From positions 1-51,333 of the forward strand of contig NZ_JAKZKT010000033.1 in assembly GCF_022808645.1 (NCBI RefSeq): DNA of 51,333 nucleotides. The letters run 5' to 3'. Origin of the DNA: Bacillus litorisediminis (GTDB lineage: Bacteria; Bacillota; Bacilli; Bacillales; JC228). The translations under genes were made by a program, and so were the position numbers. The notes under the pieces were generated by a model that was not told where the DNA came from, searched no databases, and saw only the letters and a list, made by a program, of their open reading frames with translations. This document shows positions 7,608 to 15,818 of this stretch, in pieces. Positions within the stretch are counted from its first letter, which is position 1; the number at the start of each line of letters is the position of its first letter.

Positions 7608-8138
7608 ATGGAATGGATTCAATGGTTAGGGGAGCATTTTATCGGCATGTTCGAAGCTGGCGGTAAGCAATTTATGGGACTCGTAACAGGGATTATCCCT
7701 ACATTAGTCGTACTTTTGACCTTTACGTATGCAATTATGAAGTTTATTGGTGAAGAGAGAGTAAATCGGGCTATCCAATTTGCATCAAAATATATGCTGC
7801 TTCGTTATACGTTAATGCCCGTTCTTTCAGTGTTAATCTTAACAAATCCAATGGCGTATACATTTGGTCGATTCTTGCCAGAAAAACAAAAACCTGCTTT
7901 TTATGATTCTGCAGTTTCCTTCGTACACCCTGTAACATCATTATTTCCATACGCGAATGCTGGAGAACTCTTTGTGTACCTCGGAATCGCTAATGGAATA
8001 CAGCAAGCTGGATATTCAGTTTCCGAGCTAGCGGTAAGATATTTCATTGTCGGTATAGTCATTATTTTATTACGAGGAATTATTACCGAATTCATTACAA
8101 AATATCTGGCAAAAAGAATGGAAGCAAAGGCAGAATAA
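7608..8138 (+). CDS. srlA: PTS glucitol/sorbitol-type transporter subunit IIC
   Basis: This 176-residue integral membrane protein has several hydrophobic helices and matches glucitol-type IIC (SrlA), which is about 180 residues and contains the first half of the membrane channel. Landmarks are the N-terminal W-I-Q-W-L-G-E-H-F segment and the R-Y-T-L-M-P-V-L-S-V-L loop-helix. It works with the IIC half of SrlE (next gene) and the separate IIA (11805) to import and phosphorylate a polyol. The exact sugar cannot be read from the sequence; the genetic context suggests a substrate other than glucitol because no sorbitol-6-phosphate dehydrogenase is present. Confidence 0.88.
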   Translation: MEWIQWLGEHFIGMFEAGGKQFMGLVTGIIPTLVVLLTFTYAIMKFIGEERVNRAIQFASKYMLLRYTLMPVLSVLILTNPMAYTFGRFLPEKQKPAFYDSAVSFVHPVTSLFPYANAGELFVYLGIANGIQQAGYSVSELAVRYFIVGIVIILLRGIITEFITKYLAKRMEAKAE

Positions 8139-8155
8139 AAAGGGAGAGATAGATT

Positions 8156-9166
8156 ATGAGTTATAAAGCAGTATTTGTATCTAAAGGACCAGGCGGCTGG
8201 GGAGTAGGTCTTCATATTGAACCGAATGGAAAAAAAACAAAGGTTGTTTCAATTACTGGAGGGGGAATTCACCCTGTTGCAAAAAGAATTTCAGAATTAA
8301 CAGGTGGAGAAGCCGTAGATGGATTCAAAAATTCTGTTCCAGAAGATGAAATAATGTGTGTTGTCATCGATTGCGGTGGTACTGCAAGAATCGGTCTTTA
8401 CCCGATGAAGCGCATACCAACTATAGATATTTTGGCATCTTCTCCATCAGGTCCGCTTGCGAAGCATATTACAGAAGATATTTTCGTATCAGGTGTAACG
8501 GAAAAACAAGTTACACTTGCGGAAGGTTATGCAGAAGCGGCGGGAGCAGAAGAAGCAGCTAAGCCCAAATTTGATGTGAAGGACAAAGAAGCCTTTAAAA
8601 AAGAATACGATCAGTTAAAAAAAGATAACCTCAATAACAACAGTAATTTCTTAACAAGATTTTCTAGAGGCATTGGAAAGGTCACCGGCACGTTTTATCA
8701 AGCTGGACGTGAATCAGTTGATATGCTGATAAAAAATATCATACCTTTCATGGCATTTGTCAGTCTGTTAATTGGGATTATAAATTATACTGGTATTGGA
8801 AATCTGATTGCCAATTACCTATCACCGCTGGCGGGCTCATTATGGGGTTTATTAATTATTGTTCTCATATGTACCTTGCCATTTTTATCCCCAGTGCTTG
8901 GGCCAGGGGCAGTTATTGCCCAAGTGATTGGAGTACTCATTGGCAGCCAAATTGCTTTAGGAAATATTCCGCCTCAGTTTGCCTTGCCAGCATTATTCGC
9001 TATCAATGGCCAAGTAGGATGTGATTTTATTCCAGTTGGCTTATCGTTGGGGGAAGCAAAGCCGGAAACGGTACAATACGGAGTACCCGCAGTTTTATAC
9101 AGTCGTTTAATTACAGGGGTATTATCTGTTATCATCGCTTACTTTGCTAGCTTTGGAATGTATTAG
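8156..9166 (+). CDS. srlE: PTS glucitol/sorbitol-type transporter subunit IIBC
   Basis: This 336-residue protein has an N-terminal IIB domain (about residues 1-125) with the phosphorylation-site cysteine at about residue 73 in the sequence [13 protein letters not shown] charged Lys/Asp-rich linker (about 140-160) leads to a C-terminal membrane domain with about five helices, including the [13 protein letters not shown] motif. Length is close to E. coli SrlE (319). It receives phosphate from the IIA and transfers it to the polyol during transport. It is the last gene of the gutM operon and is followed by a hairpin. Confidence 0.88.
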   Translation: MSYKAVFVSKGPGGWGVGLHIEPNGKKTKVVSITGGGIHPVAKRISELTGGEAVDGFKNSVPEDEIMCVVIDCGGTARIGLYPMKRIPTIDILASSPSGPLAKHITEDIFVSGVTEKQVTLAEGYAEAAGAEEAAKPKFDVKDKEAFKKEYDQLKKDNLNNNSNFLTRFSRGIGKVTGTFYQAGRESVDMLIKNIIPFMAFVSLLIGIINYTGIGNLIANYLSPLAGSLWGLLIIVLICTLPFLSPVLGPGAVIAQVIGVLIGSQIALGNIPPQFALPALFAINGQVGCDFIPVGLSLGEAKPETVQYGVPAVLYSRLITGVLSVIIAYFASFGMY

Positions 9167-9175
9167 ACACTAAAA

Positions 9176-9221
9176 AAACTATGCGCGAAAAGCAAAATCA
9201 ATTGTTTTTCACGCATAGTTT
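9176..9221 (+). terminator. Hairpin after srlE, possibly leaky terminator
   Basis: AAACTATGCGCGAAAA (9176-9191) pairs with the segment ending TTTTTCACGCATAGTTT (9205-9221). The tail after the stem is TATTCC and not a clean T run, so partial read-through into the SorC gene is possible. The opposite strand has a better T run. Confidence 0.6.
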
Positions 9222-9269
9222 ATTCCAATTTAAACAAAATTTTGTTTTTAAATACGAAAGGAAATAGCT

Positions 9270-10208
9270 ATGGCACTTCAAGAAAATCGAAGAATACTAA
9301 TTAAGGTAGCACAGATGTACTATGAAGAAGGTGCAACCCAGTCAGAAATCGCTGAAAAAATTGGAGTTAGCAGGTCACTCATCTCTAAATATCTGACTAC
9401 TGCCAGAGAGCTGGGAATTGTTGAGATTATCATCCATGACGAACATCACCAGCAGTACCGTAAATTAGAAAGAAAAGTTGAAAGGTTATATGATTTAAGA
9501 GAGGTTGTGTGTATTGATAGTATTGGTTTAGAATCCTCCAAAAAACAACTTGGTGAAGCTGCCGCCCATTATTTATTAAGAATGATTAAAGATGGCCAAA
9601 TTATCGGCATATCTTCCGGTACAACGTTACATGAAATGGCCAAAGCTTTAAGTTCTCCCCAGCCATTTCCGGAGGTTACGATTGTCCCATTGGTTGGTGG
9701 GGTAGGAAATGAAAGAGTCGATATTCACGCTAATTATTTGGTTGCAAAAATGGGGGATGCCTTACAAGCACAATATGAGCTTCTCCACGTACCAGTCATG
9801 GTCGATTCAAAGGAGGCAAAAGAAGTATTAATGAGACAGCCATCCATTCGTAAAACCTTTGAATTGGCTGAGAAATCAAATATTGCAGTGGTTGGTATTG
9901 GCGGAAGCCCTGAGCATTCAACCATGGTAAAGTCATATTTAGGATCTGACCATGAAGAAATTACTCAAAATGAAGAAATTGTAGGTGACATTTGCTACAA
10001 CTTTATTAATAAATTTGGTAAGTCCATTCGAAATACATGGAATGAACGTGTGATTGCCATGGAACTTGAAACCTTAAAAAAAATACCGCTTGTAATTGGT
10101 GTTGCAGCAGGTTTAGAAAAGGTAAATGCAATCAAAGCAGCGCTTGAGGGTAATTTAATTAATGTATTGATAACAGATGAAGCAACTGCTAAAGCTCTTG
10201 TAGAATAG
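9270..10208 (+). CDS. SorC-family sugar-binding transcriptional regulator (copy 1)
   Basis: This 312-residue protein has an N-terminal helix-turn-helix (residues about 10-50; recognition helix around V-S-R-S-L-I-S-K-Y-L) and a C-terminal sugar-phosphate-binding domain. The binding domain has G-I-S-S-G-T-T-L, V-P-L-V-G-G-V-G and a final V-L-I-T-D-E-A-T-A motif. SorC/CggR-type regulators sense phosphorylated sugars. It lies between the gutM operon and the oxidoreductase-IIA operon. It is the leading candidate to bind the ACAAATG boxes in front of four units here. A paralogue is encoded at 22663. No box precedes its own gene, so it may be expressed by read-through from the gutM operon. Confidence 0.88.
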   Translation: MALQENRRILIKVAQMYYEEGATQSEIAEKIGVSRSLISKYLTTARELGIVEIIIHDEHHQQYRKLERKVERLYDLREVVCIDSIGLESSKKQLGEAAAHYLLRMIKDGQIIGISSGTTLHEMAKALSSPQPFPEVTIVPLVGGVGNERVDIHANYLVAKMGDALQAQYELLHVPVMVDSKEAKEVLMRQPSIRKTFELAEKSNIAVVGIGGSPEHSTMVKSYLGSDHEEITQNEEIVGDICYNFINKFGKSIRNTWNERVIAMELETLKKIPLVIGVAAGLEKVNAIKAALEGNLINVLITDEATAKALVE

Positions 10209-10212
10209 TGCG

Positions 10213-10246
10213 AAAAAGCTGCGATTTATATCATTGCAGCTTTTTT
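10213..10246 (+). terminator. Rho-independent terminator after sorC copy 1
   Basis: AAAAAGCTGC (10213-10222) pairs with GCAGCTTTTT (10236-10245), and the right arm runs into a T tract. Confidence 0.85.
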
Positions 10247-10304
10247 CCTTTCTTGGATTAAATGTATAGAGAGTAATACGATTGAATTTTTGGAAAATTC
10301 TATC

Positions 10305-10333
10305 TTGACAGCCCTTACAATTGGAATTAAACT
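10305..10333 (+). promoter_or_regulatory. SigA promoter of the oxidoreductase-srlB operon
   Basis: A perfect TTGACA (10305-10310), 17-bp spacer and TAAACT (10328-10333). The predicted start near 10340 lies just before the first ACAAATG box. The leader is about 150 nt. Confidence 0.65.
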
Positions 10334-10345
10334 AAACGTATATTA

Positions 10346-10372
10346 ACAAATGACACGAATTGTGACAAATGA
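10346..10372 (+). promoter_or_regulatory. Paired ACAAATGA operator, copy B
   Basis: ACAAATGA at 10346-10353 and again at 10365-10372, exactly 19 bp apart and directly downstream of the promoter. An inverted copy (TCATTTGT, 10404-10411) lies 31 bp further on, giving this site a possible third contact. Spacing and position match copies A, C and D. Confidence 0.7.
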
Positions 10373-10489
10373 TAAAAAATAACTGCTATTGCTACTCAGA
10401 TTATCATTTGTTTGCTTAGCCATTGATTCTTAACATATTAAAGCTAATAGACTACTAGGAAAAAGTGTGAATAGGGAGGAAAAACAAAC

Positions 10490-11770
10490 ATGTCCATTTA
10501 TAAACAGCTTTTACAACTCGAAAAAGAAAATAACCCAATTAAGGTTGGTATCATCGGAGCTGGACAGATGGGATTTGGAATGATTGCCCAAATTTCTAAA
10601 ATTCCCGGAATGTGTGTAACAGGAATTTGTGATATCAATTTGGAGGCCGCTGAAAAAGCCCAAAATTTTTATAATTCACAAACGGCCAGAAAAGAAATAA
10701 TGGTTGTAACGACTGACTATCGGAATGTGATTCAATCCCCTAATGTTGATGTTATTGTGGATGCAACAGGTGTCCCAGAGGTTGGAGCAAATATCTCCCT
10801 TGAAGCACTAAGATCTAAAAAACACATTGTTCTTCTAAATGTTGAAGTCGATATTACAATCGGTTCAATCATGCATCAGCTGTTTACAAATGCAGGGTTA
10901 GTCTATACAGGTTCTGCAGGTGATGAGCCTGCCGCAACTTTAGAATTATACGAATTTGCGAAAACAATGGGAATGGAAGTTTTAGTTGCGGGGAAAGGAA
11001 AAAATAACCCATTTAATCCAACATCTAATCCAAATACATGCTTGTCTGAAGCGAAACAAAAGAAAATGAGTCCCCATATGCTGGCAGCCTTCCAGGATGG
11101 AACAAAAACAATGGCGGAAATGAACCTATTGAGTAATGCAACAGGACTTGTTCCTGATAAAGTAGGAATGCACGGAGTTGAAGCAAACTTAGAAACGGTT
11201 GCGGATAAGCTAAACCTTGTCGAAAATGGCGGTGTATTAGAAAACTTTGGTGTTGTTGAATATGTAAAAGGCTTAGCACCCGGTGTATTCGTTATTGTAA
11301 AAACCGACTTGTCACCAGTTGATGAAGAGCTGCGTTATTTGAAGGTCGGTAAGGGCCCGCATTATGTATTATACCGTCCATATCATTTAGCAAGCCTAGA
11401 AACACCCATTTCCATTGCAAAAGCTGTTCTGCAGAATGATTCATCCATTCAGCCATTAGGTGCCCCAATTTCTGAAACCGTTGCTGTAGCAAAGCGTGAT
11501 ATTAAAGCTGGTGAAAGAATAGATGGGATTGGCGGATATTCCGTTCGCGGTGTTCTTGAAACTCATGCAGACATGAAGACTAATGGCCATATTCCTATTG
11601 GTTTAATTAGTGGCAATATAGTAGCTAAAAGGGATATTCAGTTTGGACAATTTTTAACACTTGATGATGTAGAGCTTGATCCATCGACTACTGTCTGGAA
11701 ACTAAGAGCATTGCAAGATCAGCTTTTTCAGTCATCAGGAGTAAACAGCAGTCAGCTTGTGAGACTATAA
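10490..11770 (+). CDS. NAD(P)-dependent oxidoreductase with SAF domain, DXR-II/DLO-like (COG4091 type)
   Basis: This 426-residue protein has an N-terminal Rossmann fold (G-I-I-G-A-G-Q-M-G-F-G at about residues 20-30) of the homoserine-dehydrogenase-like type. A central catalytic domain contains V-Y-T-G-S-A-G-D-E-P-A-A, and a C-terminal SAF-like domain contains A-K-R-D-I-K-A-G-E-R-I and A-K-R-D-I-Q-F-G-Q-F. This is the architecture of the family that includes the alternative 1-deoxyxylulose-5-phosphate reductoisomerase of Brucella (DRL/DXR-II) and the DXR-II-like oxidoreductases (DLO) of unknown substrate. Because it is co-encoded with a glucitol-type IIA and co-regulated with a polyol PTS, I infer it acts on the imported polyol phosphate, possibly MEP to DXP. 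Annotation as a true homoserine dehydrogenase is unlikely. Confidence 0.8.
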   Translation: MSIYKQLLQLEKENNPIKVGIIGAGQMGFGMIAQISKIPGMCVTGICDINLEAAEKAQNFYNSQTARKEIMVVTTDYRNVIQSPNVDVIVDATGVPEVGANISLEALRSKKHIVLLNVEVDITIGSIMHQLFTNAGLVYTGSAGDEPAATLELYEFAKTMGMEVLVAGKGKNNPFNPTSNPNTCLSEAKQKKMSPHMLAAFQDGTKTMAEMNLLSNATGLVPDKVGMHGVEANLETVADKLNLVENGGVLENFGVVEYVKGLAPGVFVIVKTDLSPVDEELRYLKVGKGPHYVLYRPYHLASLETPISIAKAVLQNDSSIQPLGAPISETVAVAKRDIKAGERIDGIGGYSVRGVLETHADMKTNGHIPIGLISGNIVAKRDIQFGQFLTLDDVELDPSTTVWKLRALQDQLFQSSGVNSSQLVRL

Positions 11771-11804
11771 TATTCATAATGTTGTAGCTTCGGAGGAGGA
11801 AAAT

Positions 11805-12158
11805 ATGACTCAATCCATTGTAAAAGAAATTGGTATATTAGTTCCTAGCTTTCAAGAGGATAAAATCGTTATTTTATTTGGTCCAAATGCACCTGCAGAA
11901 TTAAGAGAAATCTCTGTCATTCACGAATTTAATGAGCTTGGTGAGGAACCCTTGAAGGTAGGACGGACTCTATCGTTTGATAATGAGTCTTATACCATAA
12001 CGGCTGTAGGATCACTGGCAAATCAAAATTTTAAAGAATTAGGCCATATATCTATTTATTTCCAAGAACCGGAAGGAGAAGTTCTTCCAGGTGCTATTTT
12101 CGCGAGCCCGTTCCGTTTTCCTGAAATTAAAGAGGGTACAGTGATTTCATTTAAATAA
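11805..12158 (+). CDS. srlB: PTS glucitol/sorbitol-type transporter subunit IIA
   Basis: This 117-residue protein belongs to the glucitol-type IIA family (SrlB). It has the conserved I-T-A-V-G-S-L-A-x-Q-N-F-K-E-L-G-H-I segment at about residues 66-84, and the likely phosphorylated histidine is His40 (S-V-I-H-E-F-N-E-L). It passes phosphate from HPr to the IIB domain of SrlE. Its gene is not with the membrane subunits, as in most srl operons, but 34 bp behind the SAF oxidoreductase in a separate unit with the same operator. The ATG follows GGAGGAGG. Confidence 0.88.
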   Translation: MTQSIVKEIGILVPSFQEDKIVILFGPNAPAELREISVIHEFNELGEEPLKVGRTLSFDNESYTITAVGSLANQNFKELGHISIYFQEPEGEVLPGAIFASPFRFPEIKEGTVISFK

Positions 12159-12170
12159 TGATTTTATTCC

Positions 12171-12222
12171 AAAAGCACCAGTAATCAGACCTATTATTCC
12201 CTGATTACTGGTGCTTTTTTTC
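12171..12222 (+). terminator. Rho-independent terminator after srlB
   Basis: A long stem, AAAAGCACCAGTAATCAG (12171-12188) with CTGATTACTGGTGC (12201-12214), runs into TTTTTTT. Confidence 0.92.
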
Positions 12223-12409
12223 TCGTTAAACTAATCATGTCTGAACCAGGGAGGAATTCGAACAGGATTGCTGTTTTCAACTAGGATACACGTCCTAAAG
12301 GCGACCATAAACGGGTTGGAATCGGAAAAACGGTCACTTGATCTTGTTTCAAGATCATACTCAGACAGGTTTATATACTATGAATTGTCAAAAAATTTAA
12401 TCAAATCAC

Positions 12410-12438
12410 TTGACGGATAAGGGAAATGGTATTACGAT
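12410..12438 (+). promoter_or_regulatory. SigA promoter of the acoABCL-like operon
   Basis: TTGACG (12410-12415), a 17-bp spacer and TACGAT (12433-12438). The start is predicted near 12445, inside the first ACAAATGT box. The leader is very short (about 45 nt). Confidence 0.6.
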
Positions 12439-12442
12439 ATTT

Positions 12443-12469
12443 ACAAATGTAACTATATTGAACAAATGT
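12443..12469 (+). promoter_or_regulatory. Paired ACAAATGT operator, copy C
   Basis: ACAAATGT at 12443-12450 and 12462-12469, again exactly 19 bp apart, covering the predicted start. Bound repressor would block the promoter or elongation. This links the E1/E2/E3 genes to the PTS and oxidoreductase units. Confidence 0.72.
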
Positions 12470-12488
12470 AAAAGGGAGGATGAATTAG

Positions 12489-13472
12489 ATGTTAAGAACA
12501 GTAAAAACCCCACCCCATATTACGAATGAAAAACTGGTTGATTTATATAAAGAAATGTGGCTAATCCGATATTTTGATGAAAAAGTAGATCAATTTTTTG
12601 CGAAAGGAATGATTCATGGAACCACTCATTTATGTGTTGGTCAAGAGGCATCAGCAGCTGGTGCGATAGCTGCTTTAAAAGAGATTGATAAAATTACAAG
12701 TACTCACCGCGGTCATGGCCACTGCATTTCTAAAGGGGCAGACGTCAATCGAATGATGGCCGAATTGTTCGGAAAAGAGACAGGTTATTGTAAAGGAAAA
12801 GGCGGGTCTATGCATATTGCCGATGTAGACAAGGGAAATTTAGGTGCAAATGGGATTGTTGGAGGGGGAATTCCGCTTGCTGTAGGAGCAGCACTTACTT
12901 CGAAAATGAAAAATAAGGGGTATGTGGTTCTTTGCTTCTTTGGAGATGGGGCTAGCAATGAAGGAAGCTTCCATGAATCTCTTAATCTTGCATCGATTTG
13001 GAAATTACCTGTTGTTTTTCTTTGCGAGAACAATCAATACGGTATGAGCGGATCGGTCAAAGAAATGATAAACATCAGAGATATTGCGGACCGTGCAAGC
13101 AGCTATGGAATCTCTGGGAAAGTCGTAGATGGAACAGATATCATTGAAATTATGAATACAGTCTATGAGGCTGTTGAAAATGCAAGACAAGGAAATGGTC
13201 CGACCTTAATAGAAGCGAAAACTTACCGCTGGAAAGGGCACTCGAAAAGTGATGCAAAGAAATATCGAACAAAAGAAGAAGAGGCAGAGTGGAGAGCAAA
13301 GGACGCTATTAAGAAATATAAAGAAATATTAATCCAGGAAGGATTGCTGACAGAAGAGAAAGCAAACCAGCTTCAAGAGCAGGCAAGACAGGAAATTGAA
13401 GATGCCGTTGTATTTGCAGAAAATAGTCCGGAACCATCCATTGATTCTTTGTTAGAAGACGTCTATGCATAA
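12489..13472 (+). CDS. acoA: Thiamine-diphosphate-dependent dehydrogenase E1 alpha subunit, acetoin-dehydrogenase (AcoA) type
   Basis: This 327-residue protein is an E1-alpha of the acetoin dehydrogenase branch. It has T-S-T-H-R-G-H-G-H-C-I near residues 76-86, the thiamine diphosphate motif F-G-D-G-A-S-N-E-G...E-N-N (about 157-187) and G-G-S-M-H-I-A-D in between. In acetoin dehydrogenase the E1 heterotetramer cleaves the ketol acetoin, keeps the acetyl unit on thiamine diphosphate and passes it to lipoyl-E2. The high similarity in G-K-G-G-S-M-H-I-A-D and G-A-N-G-I-V-G-G-G to B. subtilis AcoA supports a methyl-ketol substrate. Here the shared operator points to a sugar-derived ketol and not free acetoin. 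It starts the four-gene operon with spacing of about 10-15 bp between genes. Confidence 0.85.
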   Translation: MLRTVKTPPHITNEKLVDLYKEMWLIRYFDEKVDQFFAKGMIHGTTHLCVGQEASAAGAIAALKEIDKITSTHRGHGHCISKGADVNRMMAELFGKETGYCKGKGGSMHIADVDKGNLGANGIVGGGIPLAVGAALTSKMKNKGYVVLCFFGDGASNEGSFHESLNLASIWKLPVVFLCENNQYGMSGSVKEMINIRDIADRASSYGISGKVVDGTDIIEIMNTVYEAVENARQGNGPTLIEAKTYRWKGHSKSDAKKYRTKEEEAEWRAKDAIKKYKEILIQEGLLTEEKANQLQEQARQEIEDAVVFAENSPEPSIDSLLEDVYA

Positions 13473-13487
13473 GGGGGAGACATGATC

Positions 13488-14471
13488 ATGAGAGAGATCA
13501 CATATTTAGAAGCGGTCAGAGAAGCAATGAGCCAGGAAATGAGACAAAATGATGATGTTTTTATTTTAGGCGAAGATATCGGCGTTTATGGAGGAGCTTT
13601 TGGTGTGACCCGTGGGATGATTGAAGAATTTGGCCCTGAACGCGTACGTAATACCCCGATATCTGAAGCTGCAATTGCTGGAGGAGCAGTTGGTGCAGCA
13701 TTAACAGGAATGAGACCGATTTTAGAAATACAGTTTTCAGATTTTATAACGATAGCAATGGATCAAATGGTAAACCAGGCTGCAAAGCTTCGTTACATGT
13801 ACGGCGGAAAAGGTAAGGTTCCAATGGTATTAAGGACTCCTGCAGGCTCCGGTACAGGAGCAGCAGCTCAGCATTCACAAAGCTTAGAGGCATGGATGGC
13901 ACATATTCCGGGCTTAAAGGTTGTTCAACCTTCAACTGCATATGACGCAAAGGGCATGTTAAAAGCGGCGATTGATGATGATAACCCTGTTATCTTCTAT
14001 GAACATAAACTTCTTTATAAAACAAAAGGATTTGTACCTGAAGAACAATATTCAATACCTTTAGGGAAAGCAGATGTTAAGCGTTTAGGAAGGGATGTTA
14101 CCATTGTTGCAACTGCCATTATGGTTCATAAAGCACTTGAAGCTGCAGCAGTATTAGAAAAAGAGGGAATTGATGTTGAAGTAGTTGATCCAAGAACACT
14201 TGTCCCATTAGATGAAGAAACCATTATTGAATCCGTAAAGAAGACAGGTCGCGTAATTGTTGTACATGAAGCCGTTAAAAGGGGTGGTTTTGGCGGTGAA
14301 ATTGCAAGTGTAATTGCGGAAAGCGAAGCCTTTGATTATTTGGATGCCCCAATTAAACGTTTAGGCGGACTCCCAATTCCGATTCCATATAATCCAAACC
14401 TCGAAAAAGCAGCAATACCACAGGTGGAAGACATTATACAAGCTGTTAAAGAAACCGTTCGATTTAAATAA
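13488..14471 (+). CDS. acoB: Thiamine-diphosphate-dependent dehydrogenase E1 beta subunit, AcoB type
   Basis: The E1-beta partner of the preceding gene is about 327 residues. It shows the family's N-terminal [11 protein letters not shown] segment, [12 protein letters not shown], the cofactor-side [14 protein letters not shown], and [14 protein letters not shown]. The C-terminal domain contains [11 protein letters not shown] and [11 protein letters not shown]. It completes the active site at the alpha/beta interface. Two ATGs are possible (13482 and 13488); the second is better spaced from AAGGGGGAGA. It is followed by the E2 gene after 13 bp. Confidence 0.87.
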   Translation: MREITYLEAVREAMSQEMRQNDDVFILGEDIGVYGGAFGVTRGMIEEFGPERVRNTPISEAAIAGGAVGAALTGMRPILEIQFSDFITIAMDQMVNQAAKLRYMYGGKGKVPMVLRTPAGSGTGAAAQHSQSLEAWMAHIPGLKVVQPSTAYDAKGMLKAAIDDDNPVIFYEHKLLYKTKGFVPEEQYSIPLGKADVKRLGRDVTIVATAIMVHKALEAAAVLEKEGIDVEVVDPRTLVPLDEETIIESVKKTGRVIVVHEAVKRGGFGGEIASVIAESEAFDYLDAPIKRLGGLPIPIPYNPNLEKAAIPQVEDIIQAVKETVRFK

Positions 14472-14484
14472 GGAGGGGTCAGTC

Positions 14485-15807
14485 ATGGCAAAAGAAATAT
14501 TTATGCCTAAACTAAGCAGCACAATGGAAGCGGGAACCCTTCTTCAATGGTTTAAAGAAGAAGGAGACCCTGTATCTATGGGGGAGCCGCTTTTTGAAAT
14601 CATGACAGATAAGATTAACATTGAGGTAGAGTCGTATGAAGACGGTTTCTTGTTAAAAAAATATTTTCAAGCAGACGATGAAATTCCTGTGAATCAGATT
14701 ATTGGTTATATTGGTCAAAAAAATGAGCAGGTTCCTGACGAGTCACCTGGTATTTCCTCAGGAGATTCAGAAGGGGAGAAAAGCTCTGAATCCAAAAAAG
14801 AATGTCTGGCTAATGTTGCCATTACCACAGATAAAGTTCGTGCAACACCAGCAGCAAGAAGAGTTTCCAAGGAAAACCAAATTGACCTTTCTCTTATATC
14901 TGGAAGCGGACCGAACGGCAGAATTCAAGAAAAGGATGTACTTCAATTCCTAGTACAGCGGGATAATGATGTAAAAATGACACCTTTAGCAAAGAAAATT
15001 GCCAAATCGAACCAGGTCGATCCTGATCTGATAACAGGCAGTGGAGCAAATGGAAAAATTGTAAAAGATGATGTAACAAAGGTACTTGCAAGCAGAGGAA
15101 CCGATGAGCAGACTGCATCAGTTCTTCGCAAACGGCTTACCGGTATGAGAAAGGTAATTGGCGAACGAATGCAGTTAAGTGTAAACACTGCACCACACGT
15201 TACTCTGACAAGTGAAATTGACATGTCCAAGGCCAAAGAGCTGCGCCTTCAGCTCCTTTCTACGATAGAGAAGCAAGTAGGGTACCGTTTATCTTATACA
15301 GAGATAATTGTGAAGGCAGTCGGACTTGTCTTATCAAGACACCCATCTGTGAATGCATCATTGATTGATGATGAAATCGTATATAACGATGAAGTCAATA
15401 TTGGTTTAGCTGTAGCAGTTGAGGACGGTTTGCTGGTTCCAGTATTGAAGAATATTAATACAAAAGGGTTAGCAGCAATAACCAGAGAAGCCAAGGAAAT
15501 TGGCATATTAGCACGCCAGCAAAAGTTACATCCGAATCAAATGAAGGGATCAACTTTTACCATCAGTAATTTAGGTATGTATGCCATTGATGCTTTTACT
15601 CCCATTATTAATCTTCCAGAAACGGCGATTCTAGGTGTAGGCAGAATTCAAGATAAACCAGTTGTGGTGAACCAGGCAATAGAAATTCGTCCTATGATGA
15701 CCGTTAGTCTTTCCTTCGATCACCGTGTCATTGACGGTGCACCAGCAGCAGAATTCTTAACTGAGCTCAAACGTGTCCTTGAGTATCCGTTTGAATTACT
15801 AGTTTAA
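14485..15807 (+). CDS. acoC: Dihydrolipoamide acyltransferase E2 with two subunit-binding domains, AcoC type
   Basis: This 440-residue E2 has an N-terminal lipoyl domain with the lipoylated Lys43 (M-T-D-K-I-N-I-E-V). Two consecutive peripheral subunit-binding domains follow, at about 117-155 (R-A-T-P-A-A-R-R-V...G-P-N-G-R-I) and 160-198 (M-T-P-L-A-K-K-I-A...G-A-N-G-K-I). The C-terminal acyltransferase domain has catalytic His413 and Asp417 in F-D-H-R-V-I-D-G. It transfers the acetyl unit from lipoate to CoA and forms the core of the complex. A single binding domain is the rule for most pyruvate and acetoin E2s, so the duplication is notable. Confidence 0.88.
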   Translation: MAKEIFMPKLSSTMEAGTLLQWFKEEGDPVSMGEPLFEIMTDKINIEVESYEDGFLLKKYFQADDEIPVNQIIGYIGQKNEQVPDESPGISSGDSEGEKSSESKKECLANVAITTDKVRATPAARRVSKENQIDLSLISGSGPNGRIQEKDVLQFLVQRDNDVKMTPLAKKIAKSNQVDPDLITGSGANGKIVKDDVTKVLASRGTDEQTASVLRKRLTGMRKVIGERMQLSVNTAPHVTLTSEIDMSKAKELRLQLLSTIEKQVGYRLSYTEIIVKAVGLVLSRHPSVNASLIDDEIVYNDEVNIGLAVAVEDGLLVPVLKNINTKGLAAITREAKEIGILARQQKLHPNQMKGSTFTISNLGMYAIDAFTPIINLPETAILGVGRIQDKPVVVNQAIEIRPMMTVSLSFDHRVIDGAPAAEFLTELKRVLEYPFELLV

Positions 15808-15818
15808 GAGGTGAGGAC

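Larger units (their letters stand above)
12223..12488 (+). promoter_or_regulatory. Leader and control region before the acoABCL-like operon
   Basis: Apart from the promoter and operator listed separately, this interval holds no gene I can support. A small hairpin, TGATCTTG-TTT-CAAGATCA (about 12338-12356), lies upstream of the promoter; it has no T run and I assign no function. No riboswitch or known leader motif is recognised. Confidence 0.4.

Noticed and set aside
7164-9166. Sorbitol (glucitol) utilisation operon
   Set aside because: The transporter is of this type, but no sorbitol-6-phosphate dehydrogenase (short-chain family SrlD) or GutB-like enzyme is encoded anywhere in the island.
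10490-11770. Homoserine dehydrogenase of amino-acid biosynthesis
   Set aside because: Only the Rossmann part is similar. The C-terminal SAF domain and the PTS context place it in the DXR-II/DLO-type group.
12338-12356. Hairpin TGATCTTG-TTT-CAAGATCA as attenuator or RNA switch
   Set aside because: It lies upstream of the predicted promoter of the acoABCL-like operon and downstream of the srlB terminator, so it is probably not transcribed. No switch motif is recognised.
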